Assembly: GCA_949775045.1 (NCBI GenBank)
Contig: OX459095.1
Location: 24,429,278-24,493,277 of the forward strand
DNA: 64,000 bases
Source of the DNA: Metridium senile
Taxonomy: Eukaryota; Cnidaria; Anthozoa; Actiniaria; Metridiidae
Direction: 5' to 3'
Of this stretch, positions 36,704 through 47,000 are shown in pieces. The position numbers and the translations under genes were made by a program. The number at the start of each line of letters is the position of its first letter. Position 1 is the first letter of the stretch. The notes below the pieces were generated by a model, which was not told the origin of the DNA, made no database searches, and saw nothing but the letters and a program-made list of their open reading frames with translations.

Positions 36704-37278
36704 CAAGGGCGCCAAAACGAAAAGTTCAGTGCATTGTGAAATGTTTGGACCTAGCCTAATATAAATTATGTTTTACTTATCTCAAATGTTGTCCAGAGAA
36801 TGTGTAATTGTCCGCTTTAAGCACGATAATGTTCTGTATTCCACCACACCGACAATAATACCAACGGTCGTCTGAACGCTAAGATTGTGTGCCGCTGTAC
36901 TAGCCGTTCAACGTAGTGCTGTCGCGAATATTCGTTATTCATTAGCCAAACACTAATTGGATTAAAATCGAAATCGCCTCTCCATTCTTTAAGTGAATGG
37001 AGAGGCGAATTCGATTTTAATCCAATTAGTGTTTGGCTAATGAATAACGAATATTCGCGACAGCACTACGTTGAACGGCTAGTACAGCGGCACACAATCT
37101 TAGCGTTCAGACGACCGTTGGTATTATTGTCGGTGTGGTGGAATACAGAACATTATCGTGCTTAAAGCGGACAATTACACATTCTTTGGACAACATTTGA
37201 GATAAGTAAAACATAATTTATATTAGGCTAGGTCCAAACATTTCACAATGCACTGAACTTTTCGTTTTGGCGCCCTTG
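36704..37278. repeat. Near-perfect palindrome, 284 + 7 + 284 bp
   Basis: The left arm 36704-36987 and right arm 36995-37278 are reverse complements of equal length around tttaagt, with only a couple of mismatches noticed. One is gtccagag on the left against gtccaaag on the complemented right; the other is cgaaatcg against cgaattcg. Copy 2 of the downstream duplication (44100 on) carries the same base as the left arm at the first site. The left arm therefore looks like an inverted copy of the start of the duplicated unit. Confidence 0.9.
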
Positions 37279-37418
37279 CTTGAATTGTAAATAATGTGTG
37301 TGTATGTTCTTTGTTCATTATTAATAAGTAGGCTGCTATTTTATAATTCCTACATCTTTCCTATATGTTTGATTACGCAGATATTATCTTGGGGGATCGG
37401 TGAAATACGTCTTTAATG

Positions 37419-37563
37419 TCAGGGGACGGTTGTACGAAGCCTGAATAGCGCTATCCACCGGATAAATCCTTATCCAGCGGATGAAATCTATAAAAAACCT
37501 ATGCAATGGATAACTTTTATCCGCGGATAACTTTATATCCATCCTTCGTACAACCGGCCCCAG
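37419..37563. mobile_element. MITE, about 145 bp (copy at 44535-44679)
   Basis: The termini are inverted: ggggacggttgtacgaag at the left and cttcgtacaaccggcccc at the right. The interior is rich in ggataa/ttatcc words (gcggataac, ccggataaatcc), which give further internal pairing. The minus-strand frame covering it is not coding. It is carried in both copies of the segmental duplication, so it is older than the duplication. Confidence 0.7.
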
Positions 37564-37814
37564 ATTTACAGGTACTGCAGAATAAAGCTGCACGCGTTAT
37601 TCTAGAGCTTAACTAAAGTTCGTCTGCAAGTGCTGTCTTAGAGAGGCTTTCCTGGGTAAATAGAGGATTCTTATATATGATTTATATGATTTTATTTAAT
37701 TTCTTTAAGTAAAACACGTATGTGACGTAGGCTTTCCTGAACGGATCGATTATTATTAGTATCTCGATACATACTTGTAGTCAAGTTGTGGAGTTGGGGA
37801 GGTCCCCTCAACAC

Positions 37815-37917
37815 TAGCCTGCATAGCAGGCGTTCTTTTGGCTTTATGGAGAATTTAGGATATTGGGCTTCCTGTGTTAATTTTATGCAAAAGAAAGCAC
37901 GCCTGTTTTGCAGGCTA
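37815..37917. mobile_element. TAGCCTG...CAGGCTA MITE, 103 bp (copy at 44931-45033)
   Basis: It starts tagcctgcatagcaggcgtt and ends cacgcctgttttgcaggcta. The flank cctcaacac (37806-37814) recurs after the right end as cctcaaccc here and as an exact cctcaacac at the second copy. This gives a 9-base target-site duplication with one later mutation in copy 1. Confidence 0.85.
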
Positions 37918-37938
37918 CCTCAACCCGAAACCTTCCCT

Positions 37939-38088
37939 TAATAGCTGTTATTACAGTTATATGCAAATGATTTCAAACAATGGATTCAAATCGAGGCTTT
38001 CGGGCAAACCTATTGTTTTCGCCCGAAAGCCTCGACTTCAACCCATTGTTCAAAATCATTTGCATATAACTGTAATAACAGCTATTGG
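37939..38088. repeat. Long hairpin (copy at 45055-45204)
   Basis: Arms of about 66 bases (aatagctgttattacagtta at the left, its complement at the right, and through gcaaatgatttcaaacaatgg and cgaggctttcgggc) surround a 15-base loop, aaacctattgttttc. Arm identity is high. No terminal duplication was found, so this may be a solo foldback or an element end. Confidence 0.8.
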
Positions 38089-38279
38089 CAAATATTTACT
38101 CTAAATTTAGTATCCCACGGGAGTTCTGTTTGGATTATGTCTTATTGCATGTTAATAAAATATGATTGTAAGAGGACGTATAGTTAGTTGAAATAAAAGT
38201 TGAGCTTACGCTGAGAAAAAGCCGTTGATATCTTAACTATGGCGCGTTTTTCGTGTCAAAATTCGAATCTGTCATTCTT

Positions 38280-38687
38280 CAATTCAATCATTCAATGCGA
38301 ACATGCAATTCTTCAATTCAAACATGCAATTCTTCAATGCGAACATGCTATTCTTCAATTCAATCATGCGATTCTTCAATTCAAACATGCAATTCTTCAA
38401 TGCGAACATGTTATTCTTCGATTCAAACATGCGATTGTTCGATGCGAACATGCAATCATTCATTCAATCGTGCTATTCTTCAATTCAAACATGCTATTCT
38501 TCAATTCGAACATGCCATTCTTCGATTCAAACATGCTATTCTTCAATTCGAACATGCCATTCTTCAATTCAAACATGCTATTCCTTAATTCAAACATACT
38601 ATTCTTCAATTCAAACATGCTATTCTTCAATGCGAACATGCAATTCTTTAATGCAAATATGCTATTCTTCAATTCAAACATGCGATC
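38280..38687 (+). repeat. 21-bp minisatellite, left arm (about 19 units)
   Basis: The unit is catgc(t/a)attcttcaattcaaa with variants (gcg for att, ga for tt). The 21-base period is divisible by three, so all six frames stay open over it and produce several 100-230 codon frames rich in Phe-Asn-Ser-Asn-Met or Gln-Phe-Lys-His-Ala. These are repeat artefacts. Confidence 0.92.
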
Positions 38688-39048
38688 CTGTCGTTATGCG
38701 TCATTTCGTCATGCGGCTCGGTCGTTCGTCGATATCGTCGTTATGCATCACTTCGTCATGCGGCTTGGTCATTATGCGACTTGGTGTTATTCGATTTTGT
38801 CGTTCTTCGGAGACTCGGCTCTAGCCCGTCCAAAACAGCCACGCAGAAACTGGTGCAGATATAATACGATTCATCCAGAGCTGGTGAAGAGTTCACAAGT
38901 TAAACTGTTGGCTGTAATTCGTATTTTCTCTTGGTAATATTAGATGAGTCATGGAATTATATGTTATTTATACTATTTATTGTAGAACATACTGCTCAGA
39001 CCACTTAGAAGCACGTGGGTGAGATCGCCGAGTCAGCCACATTTACAT

Positions 39049-39111
39049 TAGCCTGCGTTACATCCGGAATTTTCTTCTTTACGAAGAAAATTCCGGATGT
39101 AACGCAGGCTA
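39049..39111. mobile_element. 63-bp TAGCCTG...CAGGCTA hairpin element nested in the left arm
   Basis: Two 29-base perfect arms (tagcctgcgttacatccgga at the left end) surround a 5-base loop. The 9-base catttacat occurs on both sides (39040-39048 and 39112-39120). The opposite arm of the host element (about 39783-39805) has the same flanks with one catttacat and no insert. The target is therefore read directly. Confidence 0.95.
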
Positions 39112-39129
39112 CATTTACATAAGAACTTA

Positions 39130-39780
39130 TGGAAGTTTAAGGTCTGTTTTAAAATGTTTGTTGATCTATAATTTCTTTTGTTATAGATTAACGAATTTTT
39201 CATGGTTTTACGCCCATACTTTAGCATAATGCGAAATAGCGAAGCCTTAAACTTTGTATCTATTAGGAAGCTTTTTTGATTGAAACACGAGAAAAGTTGA
39301 ACGATTTGACCTTTCTGGGCTAAGTGTTGACAAACACAAATGGCGTTCACGACAGTCACCCGTCACGAATTACATGTGCTTTCTGTGAAATTTCTTGCTT
39401 TAAACACCTCCTTCACCTATTTCAATAGTAACATCTACAAAATAACAAATTCATAAGACTTGAAGTGGAGATTTAGGCCCTGTTTAGACGGCATAAGATC
39501 TCAGCGATGAGTCAACATCATTGAGGCCGATTTCACTACGAATTGATCACGGAAACTAATAAAAAACCTCGGAAAACACTCGTACACGTGTTCTTTCAGC
39601 ATTCGTGAGCTTTCGGACAAAACAAACTACGTCATCCGTAGCAACGCCTAGACGCATGCGCTTTACTAAAAGTGAAACATGAGGACTTTGGAATGTTGAC
39701 TTATCAGCTGAGATCAACAAACATTTTAATATTTCTGTTAATAGTTCTGAGACAGTCCTAGTACCTTAAACTTCCATAAG
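39130..39780. other. Central loop of the 3155-bp element
   Basis: Partly self-complementary (gtttgttgatct against agatcaacaaac). A minus-strand frame of 103 codons (39048-39359) starts inside this region and runs into the nested hairpin. It has no recognisable domain and I do not call it. Confidence 0.6.
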
Positions 39781-40056
39781 TTCTAATGTAAATGTGGCTG
39801 ACTCCGCGATCTCACCCACGTGCTTCTAAGCGGTCTGAGCTATGTTCTACAATAAATAAATTGTTTTAAAAATAAATTTTGATTTGTGTAGATTGCATAT
39901 GCAGTAGTAATAGTATAAATAACATATAATTCCATGAATCACCTAATAGTACCTCTTCACCGGCTCTGGATGTATCGTATTATATCTGCACCAGTCTCTG
40001 CGTGGCTGTTTGGACGGGCTAGATCCGAGTCTCCGAAGAACGACGAAATCGAATAA

Positions 40057-40899
40057 GGGAAGGTACGTTTATTATCAGGGGGGGAGGGCTGGAGAGTTCA
40101 GAGTAATTTTTCCAAAAAAACGTTTGACCCTCCCCAGCGATTCCAAAACTAAACTCATGACCCTCCCCATCCAGTATACTCAGGTTTTATATATCTACAC
40201 AAATGAATTTTTCTCTCGGACGTTTATTAAATTTATTATTAAAAATAAGTCAACCTTCTATTAAATAAACAAAAACTGCAAAAATCATTTGAATTTTATG
40301 TCATTGAAGTAGTATTTGATTGAGAACGAATACAACACATCAACTACGTCGAACGGTAATTCACAACTTGTTGAGTCTGAGCGCATGTTATTGTGTTTAA
40401 ACTTATATAAATTCATACTTTAATACACAAATAATTTGTAATATCTAAAGTGTTCCCTTGTTTTATAGAGTGTTTTTATTTAACCCGTGAATGAAAAATT
40501 ACTACAGTAGTTCGTACTTATAAAACGAAACTAATGGATTTTGTGTGTACTACGTACGTACTGAGTTCAGTTAGTTTGGCAATCTTTTTCACATTGGTCA
40601 GAGTCAGTATTCAGTTCTTCATGATCAGTATCATTACTAGATGAACTGCTATCTTCACAATTGTCATCATCTACATGTATTGGCTTATTTATCAAGGTTG
40701 AGATAATATATTGTTTCATACTTAAAATAAAAGAACAAAAATGTGATCAAAATTAAAATGAGTAACTTAAAAGGATAACCCTCCCCTAGATTAACTTCAA
40801 ATGAAATGTGTGGCCCTCCCCTTAAGCTTATAAATTTGACTATTGACCCTCCCCTCTGAGGCTCCAGCCCTCCCCCCCTGATAATAAGCGTACCTTCCC
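40057..40899. mobile_element. Harbinger-like MITE nested in the right arm, 843 bp
   Basis: The inverted ends run about 38 bases from gggaaggtacg(t/c)ttattatc through a G-run and gagggctggag. A flanking TAA lies on each side (40054-40056 and 40900-40902). The left arm of the host element reads the uninterrupted site (complement of cttggtgttattcgatt at about 38780), with a single TAA. A TWA target with GGG ends fits PIF/Harbinger. The interior repeats gaccctcccc words near both ends and has no coding capacity. Confidence 0.9.
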
Positions 40900-41049
40900 T
40901 AACACCAAGTCGCATAACGACCAAGCCGCATGACGAAGTGATGCATAACGACGAAATCGACGAACGACCGAGCGCATGACAAAGTGATGCATAACGACGA
41001 AAGCGAAGAACGACCGAGCCGCATGACGAAATGACGCATAAAGACAGGG

Positions 41050-41350
41050 TCGCATGTTTGAATTGAAGAATAGCATATTAGCATTGAAGAATTGCATGTT
41101 TGAATTGAAGAATAGCATGTTTGAATTGAAGAATAGCATGTTTGGATTGAAGAATAGCATGTTTGAATTGAAGAATGGCATGTTCGAATTGAAGAATAGC
41201 ATGTTTGAATTGAAGAGTAGCACGATTGAATAAATGATTGCATGTTCGCATCGAACAATCGCATGTTTGAATTGAAGAATAGCATGTTCGCATTGAAGAA
41301 TTGCATGTTTGAATTGAAGAATTGCATGTTCGCATTGAATGATTGAATTG
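41050..41350 (-). repeat. 21-bp minisatellite, right arm (about 14 units)
   Basis: Complement of the left-arm array (gaattgaagaatagcatgttt units), with fewer copies than the left arm. The unequal copy number is the main reason the two arms differ in length. Confidence 0.92.
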
Positions 41351-41398
41351 AAGAATGACAGATTCGAATTTTGACACGAAAAACGCGCCATACTTAAC

Positions 41399-44099
41399 AA
41401 GAATATAAACTGTTACAAGTGCCCAAACGAGAGTATTCAGTCGAGATCCAACCGTCACGATGAGAAGAGCTCTGATTAAACGTTGTGCAACTCAAAATAT
41501 AACCATATTTTTGCGATGTCAGAGAGAGTAGTTGTGCTTTCAAATCTAAAAACTACCCCTAGAATATTATCTGTAATCCGCGTTTTGAAATGAAATCTCG
41601 GCACTACCTTGACGATGTACAAATTCAGAAAAATATGAAAACCCGTAGATTTAGTTGTCTTTCGATATTTTGGTTGAGTGATATGCATACACAATATAAA
41701 CCAAAACAAGACACCGATAAACAGCAAGTAATGCTCATGGAGCCTTCTTTTGATTCATTTGTGTATGGTCATTCAACCGAAATATCGAAAGAGGGCTAAT
41801 TAAAGATCCAAGTGTGATGGCTAAAACATGCCTAACAGTTGAAAAACTTATCTAACGTAGCCTAACTTGTGGGAAGTTGAGCTGTAGTCATACGAACAGA
41901 ATATATTAATATAAAGCATCGTGTATATATGAACATGATCTTGCTTTATCCAGGCACCATGTGGATATTTATAATATCTAGTCCGTCGAGTGTACGCTAT
42001 TGAGAGCGTCTAGTTTAAATTTAACGTGTTTTTCATTGCTTATTTTCCAGTAACATTGTAATTGCCCATTCTTTCAAGAACTCGAGATGCTAAGAGCAAG
42101 AGCCAGTTGCTCGCTGTCGAGTCCACATCAACTATTTTTCATTTTTCCATGTACTCTTTTTTGATATTGTTGTTGTTTGTTATTCACGGAAATCTTGGAT
42201 CTGTTACTCGGGTAACGTCCTGGTTATACCTATTTGACAGAATGGCGAAACAAAGTTGCATGGAAAAAAATTAATCTAAAAGGTACTAATCATTCAAGAT
42301 AGGAAAAGGATAGCAAGTTGGCAGCCTTGATAAATACATAATTACGTTTAAAATAAATATAAGAAAGCGGAATATAGCATGGAAAGTAGAAATTAATAGC
42401 TCAGAAATGAATAGCTCAGGGGGCATTTAAGCTCTGACCTGCATATCCCTAAAAGATTATTAACTGCGTGGCAGCATAATGCGATATAATATGAATATAC
42501 AACAGTCGTAAATATATAATAACGTTTAAAATAAATTTAAGAAAGTGGAACATAGTATGGAAAGTAGAAAAGATGGGAATAACCATTGGGGCATCTGAGC
42601 TCTGACCTGCATATCCCTAAAACATTAGTAGCTGCGTGGCAGCATGCTCATAATGCGCATTTATAAGCTGTAGTCACGTCATAGAATCGTTCGTTAAAAT
42701 CATTATGACGCAGCCGGTAGCTGGTAATGATTGTATGGTGCAAAAATATATACCTTATTGCAAAGAAATTGAAATTGATTTAAAATAATTGTTCGATTTT
42801 CATTCTGATTCTCCCTAGATTAAAGAGAATAACTTACATGTACCGTTTCAAAAAGTTATAATTGTGAATACGTTCTATACTAGGTACATTTTAAGACCTA
42901 AATACGGTGTTAGACTTTTAAACGTTAAATTACTAATTTCAAATAGATCGATTTGCTTTGTATGTGGAACTAGAATACTGTTTTGTTTAGTGTGCAACAA
43001 GGTAAAACTTTAGATCTTCTTTCAAATATTACATAAGATGCATAGAAAGCATTTTTTTCTTTACATTCAATATTAAATTTGGTATTCAGTTTTCACAATA
43101 ACCAGTTTTGAAACAACTATATACGGCCATATAAACGCTTTATAGCTTGGTGATTTTAATTTTAATACACCCTTTCCAAGAAAAGCTCATAAGCTAGTTG
43201 CGCAAAGGATCATGGATCAGTGCACAAAAAAATGTGCATTCAGATCGTCTTTCTTGTTGTCTAATAAGTAAAACAAGTTATTTTTCAATCACATATTGAC
43301 AAGTGTGACAATGTGGCCATGAAATCCCTGTGTTCTATGGTAAAGTATGCATAGGTTACCCATAGTCCCCTGCGCTAGTATGTTGTTGGCTTTTTAATTT
43401 CTTTTCTTTTTTTAATAATTTTTTTATTAATAATTAACGACACACACAAAATTTACACTTAAAGAGTATCACAATAAATGTGACACACGAGAAGACACAC
43501 ACACACACAAATTTACAAGTAAAGAGTGCCACAATAACTGTGACACACGAGAAGATAATAGTTTGTACAATAATTAAAGTTTCAATGAAATAAGTTTATA
43601 ATTAACTATATATATACACAAAAAGCACAATCACACACAAGAACTATATAATACTATACTAATGGCATTTCATTAACATACATATAACACAACTACACCA
43701 CAATTTCTACATCTGCTACAAAAAAAAAAAATAGATATGTATCTAAAAAAGTACAATAAATTGCAAAAACTATTGCCTTAGATAGAACAAGTCCTATGTA
43801 GCAGGCTTTTTAAGAGCGGTTGTCAGGATCGGTCAAGTAAGACGTGCAGAACGAGGTTTTTCGAAATCCTTCAAACTTTGCCAGTTCGTAGGCCTATATA
43901 AACTAAAAACCCTGTGTAAGTTTCATCTCAATCGGATAAATATTTTAGGAGTACGGGGTCGATATTTGAATTCCGAGCTTACTTCCGGTTTAACGAGGTC
44001 ATTCTACAGCACCACCGAAAACTCTTTAGAACACAACAAATTTAATGTTTTACAACAAAATCAAAACCGTTCCATAAAATTAACATAATGCTTTAGCAA
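41399..44099. other. Remainder of duplicated unit, no confident gene (copy at 45354-48053)
   Basis: 42300-42480 and 42500-42650 form a diverged direct repeat (aatatagcatggaaagtaga, ctctgacctgcatatcccta, ctgcgtggcagcat). 43435-43495 and 43496-43560 repeat acacacaaa.tttaca..taaagagt and tgtgacacacgagaaga. Frames on both strands near 41476-41799 overlap one another, are short and AT-driven, and are not called. Confidence 0.55.
42149..42274 (+). CDS. Candidate small secreted peptide or signal-peptide exon (weak)
   Basis: An ATG at 42149 opens 41 codons with a hydrophobic start typical of a signal peptide (MYSFLILLLFVIHGNLGS). A possible donor (CGG|GTAACG at 42211) would make it a first exon. A pyrimidine-rich acceptor-like site (ttattttccag, ending about 42050) lies upstream and could bound a 5' untranslated exon. 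The frame is preserved identically at 46104-46229 in the second duplication copy, but the duplication is too young for that to count as selection. There is no family match. Confidence 0.2.
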   Translation: MYSFLILLLFVIHGNLGSVTRVTSWLYLFDRMAKQSCMEKN

Positions 44100-47000
44100 A
44101 TTCTTTAAGTGAATGGAGAGGCGAATTCGATTTTAATCCAATTAGTGTTTGGCTAATGAATAACGAATATTCGCGACAGCACTACGTTGAACGGCTAGTA
44201 CAGCGGCACACAATCTTAGCGTTCAGACGACCGTTGGTATTATTGTCGGTGTGGTGGAATACAGAACATTATCGTGCTTAAAGCGGACAATTACACATTC
44301 TCTGGACAACATTTGAGATAAGTAAAACATAATTTATATTAGGCTAGGTCCAAACATTTCACAATGCACTGAACTTTTCGTTTTGGCGCCCTTGCTTGAA
44401 TTGTAAATAATGTGTGTGTATGTTCTTTGTTCATTATTAATAAGTAGGCTGCTATTTTATAATTCCTACATCTTTCCTATATGTTTGATTACGCAGATAT
44501 TATCTTGGGGGATCGGTGAAATACGTCTTTAATGTCAGGGGACGGTTGTACGAAGCCTGAATAGCGCTATCCACCGGATAAATCCTTATCCAGCGGATGA
44601 AATCTATAAAAAACCTATGCAATGGATAACTTTTATCCGCGGATAACTTTATATCCATCCTTCGTACAACCGGCCCCAGATTTACAGGTACTGCAGAATA
44701 AAGCTGCACGCGTTATTCTAGAGCTTAACTAAAGTTCGTCTGCAAGTGCTGTCTTAGAGAGGCTTTCCTGGGTAAATAGAGGATTCTTATATATGATTTA
44801 TATGATTTTATTTAATTTCTTTAAGTAAAACACGTATGTGACGTAGGCTTTCCTGAACGGATCGATTATTATTAGTATCTCGATACATACTTGTAGTCAA
44901 GTTGTGGAGTTGGGGAGGTCCCCTCAACACTAGCCTGCATAGCAGGCGTTCTTTTGGCTTTATGGAGAATTTAGGATATTGGGCTTCCTGTGTTAATTTT
45001 ATGCAAAAGAAAGCACGCCTGTTTTGCAGGCTACCTCAACACGAAACCTTCCCTTAATAGCTGTTATTACAGTTATATGCAAATGATTTCAAACAATGGA
45101 TTCAAATCAAGGCTTTCGGGCAAACCTATTGTTTTCGCCCGAAAGCCTCGACTTCAACCCATTGTTCAAAATCATTTGCATATAACTGTAATAACAGCTA
45201 TTGGCAAATATTTACTCTAAATTTAGTATCCCACGGGAGTTCTGTTTGGATTATGTCTTATTGAATGTTAATAAAATATGATTGTAAGAGGACGTATAGT
45301 TAGTTGAAATAAAAGTTGAGCTTACGCTGAGAAAAAGCCGTTGATATCTTAACAAGAATATAAACTGTTACAAGTGCCCAAACGAGAGTATTCAGTCGAG
45401 ATCCAACCGTCACGATGAGAAGAGCTCTGATTAAACGTTGTGCAACTCAAAATATAACCATATTTTTGCGATGTCAGAGAGAGTAGTTGTGCTTTCAAAT
45501 CTAAAAACTACCCCTAGAATATTATCTGTAATCCGCGTTTTGAAATGAAATCTCGGCACTACCTTGACGATGTACAAATTCAGAAAAATATGAAAACCCG
45601 TAGATTTAGTTGTCTTTCGATATTTTGGTTGAGTGATATGCATACACAATATAAACCAAAACAAGACACCGATAAACAGCAAGTAATGCTCATGGAGCCT
45701 TCTTTTGATTCATTTGTGTATGGTCATTCAACCGAAATATCGAAAGAGGGCTAATTAAAGATCCAAGTGTGATGGCTAAAACATGCCTAACAGTTGAAAA
45801 ACTTATCTAATGTAGCCTAACTTGTGGGAAGTTGAGCTGTAGTCATACGAACAGAATATATTAATATAAAGCATCGTGTATATATGAACATGATCTTGCT
45901 TTATCCAGGCACCATGTGGATATTTATAATATCTAGTCCGTCGAGTGTACGCTATTGAGAGCGTCTAGTTTAAATTTAACGTGTTTTTCATTGCTTATTT
46001 TCCAGTAACATTTTAATTGCCTATTCTTTCAAGAACTCGAGATGCTAAGAGCAAGAGCCAGTTGCTCGCTGTCGAGTCCACATCAACTATTTTTCATTTT
46101 TCCATGTACTCTTTTTTGATATTGTTGTTGTTTGTTATTCACGGAAATCTTGGATCTGTTACTCGGGTAACGTCCTGGTTATACCTATTTGACAGAATGG
46201 CGAAACAAAGTTGCATGGAAAAAAATTAATCTAAAAGGTACTAATCATTCAAGATAGGAAAAGGATAGCAAGTTGGCAGCCTTGATAAATACATAATTAC
46301 GTTTAAAATAAATATAAGAAAGCGGAATATAGCATGGAAAGTAGAAATTAATAGCTCAGAAATGAATAGCTCAGGGGGCATTTAAGCTCTGACCTGCATA
46401 TCCCTAAAAGATTATTAACTGCGTGGCAGCATAATGCGATATAATATGAATATACAACAGTCGTAAATATATAATAACGTTTAAAATAAATTTAAGAAAG
46501 TGGAACATAGTATGGAAAGTAGAAAAGATGGGAATAACCATTGGGGCATCTGAGCTCTGACCTGCATATCCCTAAAACATTAGTAGCTGCGTGGCAGCAT
46601 GCTCATAATGCGCATTTATAAGCTGTAGTCACGTCATAGAATCGTTCGTTAAAATCATTATGACGCAGCCGGTAGCTGGTAATGATTGTATGGTGCAAAA
46701 ATATATACCTTATTGCAAAGAAATTGAAATTGATTTAAAATAATTGTTCGATTTTCATTCTGATTCTCCCTAGATTAAAGAGAATAACTTACATGTACCG
46801 TTTCAAAAAGTTATAATTGTGAATACGTTCTATACTAGGTACATTTTAAGACCTAAATACGGTGTTAGACTTTTAAACGTTAAATTACTAATTTCAAATA
46901 GATCGATTTGCTTTGTATGTGGAACTAGAATACTGTTTTGTTTAGTGTGCAACAAGGTAAAACTTTAGATCTTCTTTCAAATATTACATAAGATGCATAG

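Larger units (their letters stand above)
38238..41392. mobile_element. Foldback-type element with minisatellite arms, 3155 bp
   Basis: The ends are tatggcgcgtttttcgtgtc and its exact complement. The 6-base site cttaac lies on both sides (38232-38237 and 41393-41398) and occurs once in the empty site of copy 2 (gatatcttaacaagaatata). The arms run inward for about 0.8 kb: first a 21-bp minisatellite, then cgtcatgcggct-type repeats, then gactcggctctagcccgtcc and a region near 38940-39130 matching 39760-39960. The right arm is interrupted by the element at 40057-40899 and the left arm by the one at 39049-39111. No transposase is visible, so it would need one in trans. A 6-base duplication is known for a few superfamilies (IS3EU, Dada); I cannot assign one. 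Confidence 0.93.
36984..44099 (+). repeat. Segmental tandem duplication, copy 1 (7116 bp, with insertion)
   Basis: The same sequence recurs at 44100-48053. Copy 1 is longer by 3162 bases. This equals the 3155-bp element at 38238-41392 plus one 6-base target-site duplication plus one base in a poly-A run. The unit edges share only the microhomology att (agcaa|att and ctcc|att). The copies differ by about ten substitutions seen by eye. This is either a recent tandem duplication or two haplotypes assembled end to end. Confidence 0.92.

Noticed and set aside
37384..37593. 69-codon minus-strand frame present twice (also 44500-44709)
   Set aside because: It lies over a MITE with inverted ends; its second occurrence is due to the segmental duplication, not selection.
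38239..38937. 232-codon frame and overlapping frames rich in Phe-Asn-Ser-Met, and their partners at 40840-41458
   Set aside because: A 21-bp minisatellite keeps every frame open; the content is repeat, and there is no domain or codon signature.
41476..41799. Opposed frames of 83 and 69 codons, repeated at 45431-45754
   Set aside because: They overlap on opposite strands, and the duplicate is too recent to show constraint.
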